NCBI GenBank assembly: GCA_034509755.1
Contig: CM067562.1
Span: 34,783,501 to 34,847,500, forward strand
Origin: Anisodus tanguticus
Lineage: Eukaryota > Streptophyta > Magnoliopsida > Solanales > Solanaceae
Direction: 5' to 3'
DNA length: 64,000 nt
Notes under the pieces: generated by a model
The model's database searches: none
Told to the model about the DNA's origin: nothing
What the model saw: the letters and a program-made list of their open reading frames with translations, nothing else
Shown: positions 1-11,774 of the stretch, piece by piece
Numbering within the stretch: position 1 is the first letter of the stretch
How the letters are laid out: the number at the start of each line of letters is the position of its first letter
Position numbers and translations under genes: made by a program

Positions 1-162
1 AGTTGCTAGGAGAATGTGATGGAGGACTTGATGCGAGCGTGCGTGAATTTTGAATAGTTCGACCCACGCCGCGTATTGAACGTTTTCTATTTCAAGAATG
101 ATAGGGGTGTGATTCTTGATGTTAAAAACAGTAAGGGCAGGGTGAAACGTGTTCTTAGCCAT
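1..162 (-). pseudogene. Ty1/copia gag, N-terminal part, runs off the window edge
   Basis: Read on the minus strand, an ATG at 162 opens 54 codons that stay open to the window edge. The protein starts MAKNTFHPALTVFNIKN and continues with ENVQYAAWVELFKIHARSH, the N-terminal gag pattern of many plant Ty1/copia elements (FHPAL...NVQY..W.ELFKIHARSH). It lies directly downstream of a primer-binding site and LTR in the same orientation, which confirms the reading. Only the first part of gag is visible, so whether the element is intact cannot be judged. Confidence 0.8.
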
Positions 163-306
163 AATAGCAACGCAAGACGTGATGTAGGGATTTGGAAGAA
201 AAAATTGGGAAGAGAGAGGACACCGTCGGACACAAAAAAAAAGAAGAGAAGCTCGGAATTCGAGGCAAAGTCGGTGGAATTTTAGGAGAGGATTTTGAGA
301 CCTAGA

Positions 307-318
307 CTTCTGATACCA
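307..318 (-). other. Primer-binding site of the copia element
   Basis: The minus strand reads TGGTATCAGAAG immediately after the LTR end. The first nine bases match the usual plant initiator-Met tRNA primer-binding site (TGGTATCAGAGC), with a divergent 3' end. Confidence 0.75.
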
Positions 319-625
319 TGAAAGAAATAATCCCTTGATTATTTTCACTAATGATTACATATACAATTTACAATTTTCCATATAGGAAAATTCTATTCCT
401 ATTGTACTCCCAAAATCTTATTCTAGTTGTACAAGAATCCTATACATATGGTAAGTGTACAAGCCTAATTTTAATACAATATTTACGCCATAATTAATGT
501 CCAAAATCGTGATATACACGGGTTAGTATACCGTGTATACCACGGTTTCACACTTGGTTTATTTCCTTGTGAAACCGTGATATACATGGTATACTAACCC
601 ATGTATATCACGTGTATATTTAACA
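319..625 (-). mobile_element. 5' LTR of a Ty1/copia element (inferred boundaries)
   Basis: In minus orientation this segment starts TGTTAAATATACACG and ends TTTCA directly before the primer-binding site, giving TG...CA ends and about 307 bp. The inner boundary is firm; the outer boundary (625) is inferred from the TG and cannot be checked because the second LTR lies outside the window. It contains the long inverted repeat at 508-612. Confidence 0.6.
508..612. repeat. Near-perfect 105-nt inverted repeat inside the copia LTR
   Basis: The arms begin CGTGATATACACGGGTTAG and, on the other strand from 612, CGTGATATACATGGGTTAG. They pair for about 45 bp with three mismatches around a loop of roughly 10-15 nt. 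It sits in the U3 part of the LTR, so a transcript across it would form a long stem. Confidence 0.85.
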
Positions 626-990
626 ATTAGTTATGAAGTTTGTTAGTTAGTTATTTTCTCTGTATTTTCTTTCTAGCATTCAATTGCTACTACTATAAAT
701 ATAGGATCATTTCTACATTGTAATAGTTAGACAAAAAATGGGTTGGGGTTTAGTTTTGGTTTAGTTTACTGGGTCGCGGGTCGGGTTAAAAGAAGGAAAC
801 GGGTAATTTCAATTGAAATCGGGTTATTTGGATGGATTTGGGGTTTCATTCAAATAGGGGTATAAGTGTGAAGTTTAAAGACGGCAGATATATTTTTGTT
901 CACAATTTTTAACGGAAGATAAAGTTAGCTAATAAAACAAAGTAGATGGATATTTTTTACCATTTTCCCTTTTTTCTTCCTTGAACGCAG
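626..990. other. Upstream of the defensin-like exon; no first exon found
   Basis: A TATA-like TATAAATA lies at 694-701. No ATG followed by a plausible signal peptide and a GT donor could be found here. One short reading after 738 (MGWGLVLV, then stop) is not convincing. Confidence 0.4.
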
Positions 991-1184
991 TTGGAACGAT
1001 GATACCATCGGCGATGGCACAAACATGCTACCAGATACACCCAGAAATATTGTGCGACCAAGGCAAAGTTGTACCGGAATGCTTACCTTTCTGCAATAAT
1101 AAATTTGGACCCTCCGCTGGTGGGCAATGCATTGAACAAATTGGGTTTAATGGTCCTTTTTGTGCATGTGATTATCCTTGCTAG
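991..1184 (+). CDS. Defensin-like (LCR/DEFL) secreted peptide, mature-domain exon, first exon not found
   Basis: The exon follows a pyrimidine-rich tract and CAG at 988-990 and ends with TAG at 1182-1184. Its reading (GTMIPSAMAQTCYQIHPE onward) carries eight cysteines spaced C-x8-C-x8-C-x3-C-x11-C-x10-C-x1-C-x3-C, the cysteine-stabilised alpha-beta pattern of plant defensin-like/low-molecular-weight cysteine-rich peptides. In this family an intron usually separates the signal-peptide exon from the mature exon, which explains the acceptor site. The AMAQ just before the first Cys looks like the end of a signal peptide. No first exon is visible between here and the copia LTR at 625, so the gene may be decapitated, or its first exon may lie beyond the retroelement. 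Confidence 0.65.
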
Positions 1185-2010
1185 TCAGTCTCCACTTTAA
1201 TTTCTTCTACCAATAAAGTACTATATATATACAGACAGTTACGTGTATGTGTTCGTTTAGATGATAATGTTAAGGTTTTCTATATAGGCGGTGTATAAAA
1301 GTTAAACTTCTAATAAATTTAATTAATTTACAATTCAGGAACTATTATCTCTAACTATCATTTAGGTGTACAAAAGTTTAACTCTTGTGTATAATATTTT
1401 TTTTATGTAGTCTGGTTGTTTTGTAAATGGAAATAACAGCAATCATTTCTTGATGTTTGTACTTTTAATTTGGTTCCCTAATAATATTTTTCTCGTCCTA
1501 TATTTGCTAAGCAAAAGAATGTGTGCGTATATAATTTATTTTGGGTTCAGCTTAATCTTATTAACTGAATACTCTAAATTTATAGTAGTATTATTTACTC
1601 AATTATGGTTTATGCCACATCTTATCATTTAGGCAGATATATTCTATTATGTACAAGCTATTAGTTAAACCACATCTTGCAGCTTTTAATTGGATAAAAT
1701 AAGATGGAATTAAAGTATTTAAACCACACATAGGAGAAAGTTGAGCTTAGATTAATTTAGAGGCAAGCAAATTGAGATACTCATAATATAGTGCCAACGG
1801 GAACACGAAAATAATAATCAACGAGTTAAAAGATTAAATTAAGCGCGGTGCAACTCAAGTTAAGAAATTGATGATTTTATTGATGTTGAAAATTACAACT
1901 AGCAGTGGAAAAGAAATTGATGAAGTATTTGGTAGAAATATAATACAATTCCACTGCATTATTCTTCTTTAGCCCTATATGCTCCTCTTGTATCTTTTTC
2001 GTCCTCCTCC
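1185..2010. other. Intergenic, A/T-rich, nothing recognised
   Basis: It holds the 3' flanks of two convergent small genes. No domain, tRNA or repeat structure was recognised. Confidence 0.4.
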
Positions 2011-2860
2011 TTAAGCCTTGAATTTAGGGAATTGAGCTGCAAAAGTTAAGGGGAAAAATAATTAGAAGATGGAACCAGGGTAGAACATTTATTGTGCAAT
2101 CAACATGATATTCAAATAATTTAAAATGAATTAGAAACTCACGAGTATTCACAATTTAAAAAATATTTGAAATCAATTTTATAAACAAACAAATAATTTC
2201 TTCATTCTTCAAATAAAAATACTCTCGTGTGCGATTTAACAAACTGAACTTGTTTCAATATATTTGACGTTTAAGAAAAATAAGAAGTTATTTAATTGTT
2301 TCTTCTGAATCTATTCTTAGTGCTCCAATAAGTAAAACGTTAATTAAGTAAGACGTTTGAAATGAAGACAAAAGTTATATATTAAAAAAAAGGTTACCCT
2401 AGGATCATAATATAAGGAGTATAATCAAGATAGATATTTTCACCTTCTATATGGACTAGATAATTCCATGATTTTTGTATAATTTTTTTCAAGTTATACC
2501 ACAACCAAATACTAGACAAATTTAACACTAACTTTTATATCAGGATAACCCCCTAATCCCTGTAACCAAATGGCACCCAAGACTATTAAATATAACGCTA
2601 ATTTTGTAAAAATGTACCAAAACTTTAAAAGACAGATAATATGGAGCGGAATAATTACCTACGAAGTCCTTCCTGGAGCAGTCTTCATCACACTTCACCT
2701 CACAAAAGGTATAACCTTGGCCTTGTTTAGAGCATTCTTGCTGACAAGTGTTGTAGCAATCCTTGTACTCTTCTTCTGTGGCTTCAACTTTGGAGATGGA
2801 CACAGCTGTAAATACAACCATGCACATCAGAAACACTGCAACAAGCTTTTTTGCTTCCAT
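2011..2860 (-). CDS. Pollen allergen Ole e 6-like secreted cysteine-rich peptide, two exons
   Basis: Exon 1 is 2860-2659 and exon 2 is 2036-2011. The donor GTAATT and the acceptor TTTTGCAG join in frame to give 75 residues. Residues 1-28 form a signal peptide (MEAKKLVAVFLMCMVVFTAV...). The mature part has six cysteines in a CxxxC...CxxxC arrangement (KDCYNTCQQEC, then FCEVKCDEDC), the signature of olive pollen allergen Ole e 6 and its plant homologues, whose function is unknown. The last exon adds only AQFPKFKA. A TATA box lies about 100 nt upstream. Reading through the donor would give a longer unspliced product, but the family ends shortly after the sixth Cys, which supports splicing. Confidence 0.88.
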
Positions 2861-2960
2861 TTTTTATTTTTTGTTGTATGATTTTGTTTTTGTTATTGTT
2901 TTTATTGCTTGTTGATTTTACAGTGTTTCCTTGGACGATTTGGTAATGGTCATGGCTAGG

Positions 2961-2970
2961 CTATTTATAG
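2961..2970 (-). promoter_or_regulatory. TATA box of the Ole e 6-like gene
   Basis: The minus strand reads CTATAAATAG about 100 nt before the start codon, leaving room for a leader of about 70 nt. Confidence 0.6.
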
Positions 2971-3291
2971 GGTTTAGAACTCTTTTTGTTGGAGAAAAAA
3001 CTTAAAGTATGGAATAATTTGTGGATTTCATGCGTTGTAGGACACTAGTGGTGTTGCTTAAATTAAGGTTACCCGATGAATGGTCATGAGACTAGTTACA
3101 CATATTTTTTCTTTGTTAAATATTCAAGATATGTTCTTCACCACCGAAACAATATTAAAAGAATATTTTTTATGTGGTTGTCGAACCAATTTATAGGTAC
3201 TTGTGATTTTTAAGTGATACAAATATCGGATAACTCTACCTACTAGGCCATGACTTAGACAAATCATTAGAAGAAATGTAATATTTTCTCT

Positions 3292-3510
3292 GTTTCAATT
3301 TATGTGACATAAGTTAACTCTACACTGAATGTAAGTAAAAAGAGAGATTTTTGAAACTTGTGGTCTTCCATAGGTTGTAACATTTGTATGTTATAAGACT
3401 TTAAATTTATATTCTTAAACATGTCATAAGGCTAATTTAAATATAAAATATATATCATTCTATACGAAATAGACTAATAAAAAAATTGTGTCGCATAAAT
3501 TATAAGAGTA
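3292..3510. mobile_element. Degenerate Stowaway-like MITE
   Basis: The left end reads TTTTCTCTGTTTCAATTTAT. The right end, reversed, is TACTCTTATAATTTATGCG. Both resemble the Stowaway terminus CTCCCTCCGTCCCAATTTAT, with TA at the ends. It is clearly old. Confidence 0.55.
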
Positions 3511-3868
3511 GTAAAAACTAAAAAATATGATCAAAACAAACTAAAAGGTTAAAGGAAAGGAAGGCATGAATGTGCTGAAGAAAGTCACCCTTAATGTGCT
3601 CGTACACGAAACGACAAAAAATTGTTGACAAACTTAGCTTTTCCATACAACTACTTGAATAGTGGCTTACAATTTTGCCTATATTGGAAGACAATCAAAA
3701 CATTTTCAAACAAATAATACTACAAATGGAAGATCACCTAATTAGGTAAACAGTTGTCAATTATAAGTCCTCATAAACTCTATTCTTTATTGAGTTTTAG
3801 CTATTAGTTTAAAAGTTGGCCAACAGAAATACCTATCTTTTCTTGTTCTTTTGTGCTAAAAACTTTAG

Positions 3869-3877
3869 TATATAAAG
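3869..3877 (+). promoter_or_regulatory. TATA box of the first LTPG gene
   Basis: TATATAAAG lies 107 nt before the start codon. The leader that follows has no earlier ATG in a good context. Confidence 0.6.
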
Positions 3878-3975
3878 CCCAACACCCTGTTCTTGTTCTT
3901 CACTCAAACCTCATCAACAAAAAAGTACAATCAATCCTCTGTTTCTTTTGCTCTTTTAACCACAAATTAAGAAAA

Positions 3976-5269
3976 ATGGCATCCAAAATCAATGTGATGG
4001 CTCTAGTTATGGTTCTAATTGTGGCCATATTTTCAATTAATGGAGCTTTAGCTCAATCAAGTTGCATGACTACACTAGTAAGCTTGTCCCCATGTTTGAA
4101 TTATGTTACTGGAAATTCATCAACACCATCTTCATCTTGTTGCACATCACTATCTAGTGTTGTCCAATCCAATCCTCAATGTCTTTGTGTGTTGGTGAAT
4201 GGTGGTGGTTCTAATCTTGGCATTACCATTAATCAAACTCAAGCTCTAGGATTACCTAATGCTTGCAATGTACAAACTCCTCCAGTGAGCCGATGCAATG
4301 GTAAGATAAACTCTTCAATTTTTCATTCTACTATGGTACCCTCTTGAACTTGACGACTCTTATTGATCAGTACACATCTGAACTTTACATTGACCTGATT
4401 ACTCTCCTGAACTTAGCAATTTTGTTTAGTGTACACCTTCTATAGCTATTAAATAACACTCACAATGAACAAAACATTCTTACGTTATCAGGTCATGTAA
4501 AAGATAATTACAAGTAATTGTTTAGTGAGATTAGTGAACCAGAAATAGGGCAGTAAACTAACCAACTACAATAGCTTTAAATACACTGACAGGGCGGAGC
4601 TAGAAGGTTACGTATGGCGGGTTCGACGAATTTAGTAGTTTTAGTTCAAAGTATTTGTATTAAGAAATCTACTAAATATATATAAAAAATTATATTTAGA
4701 ACTCATACAAATGATAATTATAAAAAGTTTCTACATTATCAGTGCTTAACTGCTTATAATATAATTAAACTCTATTACTAGTTTAATGAACTAACTAGTT
4801 GTTTTGTGCATTAAAATAAGCAGCTGCAAATGGACCAACTGCTTCAGCTGTAGTACCAGCAAGTTCTCCTGCAGGCTCAACTACCCCATCTGATTCCTCT
4901 AATGAAATCCCAGCAACTCCATCAGGAACAGGTACTTAAATTAGTAGTATATTTTAACATGTTATATTAATTACACGCCTTATTTTCCATGTTATATAAA
5001 TTTACTTATAATAATAAACATTTACCTGTAGTTATCTTCTAGTTGACCTGATAGTGTTAAAAAAAAAATCAGTGTACCGTGTACGTAAGTAAAATTACTT
5101 AAATGTAAATGCTTTAATTGATGCAGGTGCTACAGGTTCTAAAACAATTCCCTCAACACCTGGATCATCATCATCATCTGCAGGAAGCAATTCAAAAATT
5201 TCTATCAATTCAGTTGGATTCCTACTCTTTGTTGCATCATCATATGCTTTGACTGCCAGGGGATTCTGA
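3976..5269 (+). CDS. GPI-anchored non-specific lipid transfer protein (LTPG), three exons
   Basis: Exons are 3976-4300, 4824-4931 and 5127-5269. Phases fit exactly and give 191 residues. Residues 1-27 are a signal peptide ending ALAQ. The domain has the eight-cysteine motif (C-C-CC-CxC-C-C): LVSLSPC, SSSCC, NPQCLC, LPNAC, SRC. It is followed by a Ser/Thr/Pro/Gly-rich spacer and a hydrophobic tail (SVGFLLFVASSYAL), typical of a GPI-attachment signal. The protein should sit on the outer face of the plasma membrane or in the wall and bind lipids for cuticle or suberin export. The start at 3976 is chosen because an upstream in-frame reading lies in the leader and lacks signal-peptide character. 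A second LTPG in the same orientation begins 6 kb downstream, so this looks like a tandem pair. Confidence 0.93.
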
Positions 5270-6420
5270 GCTTGATATAGTGATTTTTATGTCAATGTTG
5301 TACTAATAGAACAGTATTATATTACTGTTGTTATTCTTTTGGTTCTTCTGTTTTAGTAGGAGGTGTTACACTGGTTGTAATTTACCTATATTATTTATTG
5401 TGACTTATTTTTGAGTAATTGTCATGAGACTTCTTTAATTTATTTATCCTTTGTCTTCTTGGTAAAATGTGGTTTCATAATCATAATCTAATTCAATATT
5501 GGATGAACATCACCTCTTAAGGTTTGTAATTACTCATAGAACTTGATTAAACAGTGCCAGAAGTACATGCTATGGATTCATTAATTTGGTGTAAACGTTA
5601 ACGACGTGAATAAAAAAATCTGTTGTTTGTTTTTGGAAAAGTCAGCTATGTATCAGTCTCAATCTAACTGACTTACATTTTTAATTGGCATAGTTAATTA
5701 GTTCCTTGTTGTAACTAAATTTTCCTGTTTCGCTTTTATAGTTTTTCAATTGTTACTGTCAATGTCTTACTAGACCTATAACTTTAAGGTTTGAACACTA
5801 TTAAAACCTTCACTTCAGTTCCTATTTCTTTCTTTTTTTAAAAAAAAAAATCAAGCTTTCTAAATCTGTGGCCTTAAACCAGTTTATATATGGACTATGG
5901 TGACTTGTACCTTAATTATGTATATTTAATTATGCTGCCTATATTTGGTTGATTATGTTTTGTTTGTCCTGATGGCTCTTAATTACCAAATAACTATTGA
6001 ACTGAAAATGTTATTTCTTACCAAGAGTTCAATTTATATATACCGACATGGTAAGTAAGTACCCAAACCTATAAAATTTTAACAAATGAACACGTACCGA
6101 TGAGGTTACTACTGTTATGGAGTAGCCTAATCTACAACTTAACTCTCTGAAAATATAAGTTTTGATCATGTGCATGATATAAAAATGTTTTAAGATGATG
6201 TAATGAAAGTTCTTGCCAAATGAGTACTTTACGGAGAGTAGACAAGAGATTTCATTAATTTATATTATATTAAAAGCATAAAGGACCGTAGAAATGTTGA
6301 TTGAATTTTTTTACTCTCATTAAAAGACTCTACAATACACAAAATTGTCATTTACTTTTCTTCTTAAATTGTTATTCAATTATTAGGTATAGTTATTTAA
6401 TTATTTTTCTAATATTTAGC
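5270..6420. other. 3' flank of LTPG-1 and A/T-rich spacer
   Basis: About 200 nt of likely 3'UTR (TTTATTGTGACTTATTTT region) is followed by spacer with no recognised gene or repeat. Confidence 0.4.
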
Positions 6421-6430
6421 ACTTCAAAAT

Positions 6431-6566
6431 CAACTAAATTTTATATATTAAATCCTTTTCCATGGAGTATAACAGACACTACAACTAAATTTTATATATT
6501 AAATCCTTTTCCATGGAGTATAACAGACACTACAACTAATATCAACTAAATTTTATATATTAAAAG
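6431..6566. repeat. Tandem duplication, 51-bp unit, two copies plus a partial third
   Basis: The unit begins CAACTAAATTTTATATATTA at 6431 and again at 6482; the two copies are identical. A partial third copy starts at 6543. Perfect identity between the copies suggests a recent duplication. Confidence 0.9.
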
Positions 6567-6728
6567 AGATTACTTGAGCTTCTATTCAAAAGATACATGG
6601 ATTTGTTAAAATAGTAGTAGTACTATATTAGGTGAAATAAAAAAATAGAAGTAAATATATCATTGAACAAGGCAAACATATAATATGATATTAACATGAA
6701 TTAAGTAATTAAAGTAAAACTATGTACA

Positions 6729-7070
6729 TGGTAAAGAATGGATCTTGAGCCTAACTCAACCCCAAAAGCTAGCTTGTAGGGTGAGGATTGTCCAAGTCTA
6801 TATAAGTAGTCATGTTCTCATTCCATATCCGATGTGGGACTCTTAACATTCCCCCGCACGCCCAGACCTTGTTAACTGGAGCATGGATAATATGATTTGG
6901 GGGTCCAACATCGGCGAACAAAGAATTGGAATGAGTCTGGCTCTGATACCATGTAAATAATGAATCTTGGGTCTAATCAACCCCAAAAACTAACTTGTAG
7001 GGCAAGGATTGTCCAAGTCCAAATAAGGAGTACATGTTCTCATTCCATATCAGACGTGGGACTCTTAACA
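6729..7070 (-). mobile_element. TRIM retrotransposon, copy 1
   Basis: A terminal-repeat retrotransposon in miniature. Terminal repeats are 6952-7070 (5') and 6729-6848 (3') in minus orientation, each starting TGTTAAGAGTCCCAC. The 103-bp internal part begins with the primer-binding site TGGTATCAGAGCC (6951-6939) and ends with a purine-rich GTGCGGGGGAA. There is no coding capacity. It is the same family as the copies at 61.7 and 62.6 kb. No clean target duplication was seen. Confidence 0.88.
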
Positions 7071-9922
7071 TATATAAAATAAATAGCTCAAATTTGATAG
7101 AGATGTGTTAATAAGAAATGCTCAAGTAAATATTTATAAGAAAAATAAGCGTAGAATTCATCATGCAATGAAAGAAGAACAATATTATGAAGGAAATATT
7201 AATCTCGAAATATAATTATAAAGCTGAATAAGCTGCAAAGAGAGGTGTGTGAGAGAGAGATTATACGAAGGAGTGCACTTTGCTAGGAATCTGAAGAAGT
7301 TGAGATTATCTTCTTCATCTATATTTTCACTCAAAATAAGTATTCGAAAATTATTCTTAAATTAGGACATACGATATAATTTGCTACACAATTAAACAAT
7401 AGAAATTATTTATATGATTTTTTAAGAATATATTATAAATTATTTTCTTCGATACTGCAAATAAATAATCAAAAAATTGAATTGACTAATAAGCAAGAGA
7501 ATCCAATTTTATTCTTTTTCAAATTCCTCACATTAGTAAATTTATTTTTTAAATTGACAAAACTCTTAAGTCTACAAATTTGCTAAATAAGAGATATATT
7601 AGTCGTGACAGAAATTAGGAATAAAATAAAATTGAGTATAGTATAATGTTAAATGTCATATTAGCAAAAATACAAAATTTTAAAGTAACAAGGATAAAAT
7701 CGTAAAAAATTAAATATATTCTAAATTGATTGTCATTTTTTTTTTTTTGCTACACTTATTAACAATTGAAAACTCTCCATATACTTTTATATAAATTAAG
7801 TTATTTCACTATAGAATAAACATGAATTATCGATGAAAAGCTTAACAGTAAAATTTGCCGTTAACCCTATTTAGCTATAGATTAGCAATGAATTATCAAA
7901 GAGAACATGTGAAAGAAAGTTGTTTAACATTTGAAGTTAAATAATATTAACAAAAAAAATAAATGCAATTTTCACATGAACAAAAATGCTGCAAAGTTGA
8001 ATAATCGTAACCACACGTAACTTAATTTTCTTCATTATATGAAATCTCTTTTAAGATTTTTGTGAATAAAGTATAAACTATGAGGTCTAGCAATTATAGG
8101 CTCTAATGGTTATCACACGTACAGAATGTGATCAAACCGTCTTTTTTGAGGTAATTTTAATTATTTTTTGCCGATAGGTAATGCTATGCAATTATATTTT
8201 CCCCTCCAAATAAATAGTTCAAAATTGAAACATACCTCTTTTCTCCAACTACCTGTTGTTTTTGTTTTTGTAGCCGTTTCGGTGCGTAGGGCATCTAGAG
8301 AACTTTCCGCAAGGGGAAGTTAGGAGATTCTATCAACTATATTTTATATTCAAGGTTATTTAGATTCTCATATTTTATACATTTTCTCTGAAAATATCTA
8401 CAATGTTTAAATTTATTTTTAAATGTTACTATCATTAGCGCTAATATTTTAGATTTTGTTGTAATTACTTAATAACCAAAAATACAAAAGAGTGTTTTTT
8501 CAAAGAAAAGAAGAACACTTTTTTGGTTGAGAGAAAAATGACTAGCTCAAATATAAACCAAGGTTAGAGCCTTTCTTGAATGACAATAATAGTTCATTAA
8601 TCACAATTAATAAAATAACGTTTTTAAAAAGCACGGTATTATTATTAGATGAGTTGCATTTATTTTAATATTCATTGCTACTTTACATAATTTATTTTCT
8701 TATATAAATTTTTTAATTTATTTACATGTGCAGAGCATGTACACTAAAACTAGTATAATAAATAAATGACACGTGATCATTTGGAATAACTCAATTTAAC
8801 TATAAATGAAGGCGAAGTTAAAATTTGAAATTTATAGATTCTGAACTTTCCCCAATCCATAGCTCATTTTAGTTATTGAATTCACAAAGAATAAATTTTC
8901 CAATACAAATACATAATTTAAATAAAAGCTACTAAAATTGTCTGAACTCATACGTAATACTAAAATTCCGTCCTTGATTATAGATCGAAAATCGATCTAA
9001 TTTTTGCATAATTGGTGAGTCTTCTCTTGAGGACAATAGGGATAAAGTGTCTTTTGTTCAAGCACCCAATTAAACTCTATTGAGAGCTTCAGCAACTTCA
9101 TTCATTCATACACAGAGGTTCTTAAAGTTTTAACCAAGAAACTTATTACCATTATAATGGACCAAATTATAAGAGGTCTGAAGACTTAATTTTTGTTTTG
9201 ATTTGTGAATACAGAATGTGAAAATTGACCTTTATCTACGAAAAGGCCGGCCCACAAGTGATTATTGGTTCTCCTATCACCCGTCATTAGGCATGTTTAT
9301 TGGTCGGATTGGATCGAATTTTTTAAGTTCGATTTCGGATAAATCGGTTTGGATAATTCAAATTTTCAGTTTAGCTTATAAGTTGAATTGTTTCTTCTCC
9401 TTCTTACAAAATGAACAATCAAATAAAATAATTATACCAAATTACCTTAATATATAGTTCCTCGTTGCTAGCACAATCATATACATAAAGTACTCATACA
9501 AGCAATAAAATCATTGTCAAGGATGCAACAAAAGCATTACTAGTCTATGAATGAACAAGTCTAATTTAGTAAAATCATCACATACATAAAATATACACTG
9601 ACAATGAAAACAAAAGGAAAATCTAAAAAGTAGTCATCTTAAAAATTATCAAATTCAAACATATTGAACGTAGTAATTTTTTTAATATAGGGGTTGATAT
9701 GTACCGAGTAAGGTATATTTGACTTAAGTATATTAATGGATAGTGGGTAATCTAAACATAAGGTATAAGAAATTCGATTTTCAGATATCCAAAAATTCGA
9801 AGTTTCAAATCCGAAATCCTATTCAAAATCCAAAAAATTAAAAATTAAATATAAAACCCAATTCATAATCCAAAATTTTTAAAATATAAATCCAAAATAT
9901 GGTATATCCCAACTATGGACAC
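7071..9922. other. A/T-rich intergenic stretch, mostly featureless
   Basis: No gene was recognised. About 9285-9910 has text resembling diverged hAT or other DNA-transposon ends (GGTCGGATTGGATCGAATTT) and surrounds the intact hAT MITE that follows, but I could not define its ends. Confidence 0.4.
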
Positions 9923-10276
9923 TAGGTATGGCAGGTGGGTACAATTTTGCGGATTTCGCATCGCACCTGCCCCAGTTGGGGCGGGTATGGGTGTAACTTT
10001 CTGTTGTGGTTGAGAACCAGTCTTTTCTTAGGTCAGGCTTGACTTCGCTAGCGGGTAGTAGGCGGGTATGGGTATTGAAAATGTACCCGCCACGGGTACA
10101 GACAGGTATTGGCGGGTGGTGGAGCTGATGTGAATTTAGGATATACCCGCCTAAACGGGTATGGATGTTGAAATTGTACCCGCCACGGATGGTGGATAAG
10201 TGACGGATATAAAATTTTCTGGCGAGTACAAGTGCGGGAAGGGTACCTGCACCTGCCCCGCCAATTGCCATCCCTA
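9923..10276. mobile_element. hAT-type MITE, 354 bp, with perfect 8-bp target duplication
   Basis: The ends are TAGGTATGGCAGGTGGG and, from the right on the other strand, TAGGGATGGCAATTGGCGG. The flanks are ATGGACAC at 9915-9922 and again at 10277-10284, an exact 8-bp duplication diagnostic of hAT insertion. The interior is rich in CGGGTA/TACCCG motifs and has no transposase. Confidence 0.9.
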
Positions 10277-10613
10277 ATGGACACTCCTACCTGCCATGCA
10301 TGTATGGACCTATCGAGTTTGACTCAGTCGTTGATTAGTATTTAAAATGTAGGCAGCTTTGCTCGGACAATTTATGGCGTTTATACTTTTGTCCACATGC
10401 TTAAAGAGTTTAATTACACCATCAAAATTCGGGTGGCATTAATTGAATTTCATCACTTTTAATTAGATATCACAAATTTAAAACTTGAGTATAAAATAAA
10501 TTTATATCATTCTCTACTTTAATATAATCTTTACACGAAATGAATCTTAATTAATTGACCTCAGTAAAAATATCAAACGTTCGATGAGAAAAAACAAAAA
10601 AGAGTTATATTAA

Positions 10614-10943
10614 TACTCTCTCCATTCTGTAATAAGTATCATTTTAGTCAAAAACACACATTAAATAATCAATAATGCAATGTGAAGTTTACTAAACTAT
10701 CTCTATTTAATAAAATAAATTACTTTTTCCCCTCTTGATAAGAGCATGTATGCGTAATAATCATTTATGTCTTGAATAGAGAACTTGTCAATAAATATTT
10801 CTTGAATAGAGAACTTGTCAGTTTTTGTCTAAGGGTATAGTTGAAAAAAATAGTCAATTTATATTTTGAATTTTTAAGGTAACATTTATTTTGAGACAAT
10901 TTTTTTTTATTGAAGTGATACTTATTATGGGACAGAGGGAGTA
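10614..10943. mobile_element. Stowaway-like MITE
   Basis: Left end TACTCTCTCCATTCTGTAAT and right end reversed TACTCCCTCTGTCCCATAAT; the inverted ends continue into AAGTATCA. TA dinucleotides lie at both edges. It contains a direct repeat of TTGAATAGAGAACTTGTCA about 28 bp apart. Confidence 0.8.
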
Positions 10944-11331
10944 GTATAGAAGAATTTTACCTGATTAAGTTACTCAAGTAATTTTTCGTAATATTTTTCT
11001 ATCATAAAAGTTCTTCACAAGATTAATATATATTGTTAATGTATATCTAGGTTGGCTCCAATAGAGATATCGGATACCAACGGGGAATCAAGATTTAGCC
11101 GCCACTGTTGAACGTGGATACCATAGAGTGGTATACTTGTCTTTCATAAAAGTACTATAGACCACACCAGGAAACCGACATCTGTATATGCGTGTTGTCA
11201 ATAATTATTGTAAGAATTAGTCGAATGTAGAAAGAAAAACTGATAAATGCTTACACATATAATGGTAGGCAAAGTTGGTTACCCACATTAACCCCCATCA
11301 CTATTTAATTTATTGCACCATCAACTTCCCC
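10944..11331. other. Upstream region of the second LTPG gene
   Basis: No repeat or gene was recognised. It presumably holds the promoter of the gene starting at 11413. Confidence 0.35.
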
Positions 11332-11339
11332 TTTATAAA
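11332..11339 (+). promoter_or_regulatory. TATA box of the second LTPG gene
   Basis: TTTATAAA lies about 80 nt before the start codon. Confidence 0.6.
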
Positions 11340-11412
11340 CACTTCACCTTTTATTTCCATTGTACCAAACTCTAGAGAAGTATTTAAAATTTTATAAGCT
11401 ATTTTCAAGAAA

Positions 11413-11774
11413 ATGAAGATGTTAGCTAGTGCAATATTTGTGGTTATGACTATTTTTTCAATAGTACAAGTTAGTGGTCAATCGGATAATTGTCAACAGG
11501 TGATTGTTGGATTAGCACCGTGTTTGGATTATATACAAGGGAAGGCTACAAAACCATCATCAGGATGTTGCACTCAACTAGCCACTATTGTGAAAAATCA
11601 GCCACAATGTTTGTGTCAAGTGGTTAATGGTGGTGCTGCCTCATCTTTAGGAACTAATGTGAATCAAACACAAGCTATGGCTCTCCCTAAAGCTTGTAAT
11701 GTCCAGACTCCCGATGTTAGTCTCTGTAAAGGTAAGCTAACTTCATCAACTATACTGCCTTCTTTCTTCTCCTT

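Noticed and set aside
76..285. Plus-strand open frame of 69 codons, Lys/Arg-rich
   Set aside because: Antisense to copia gag and leader; no own features.
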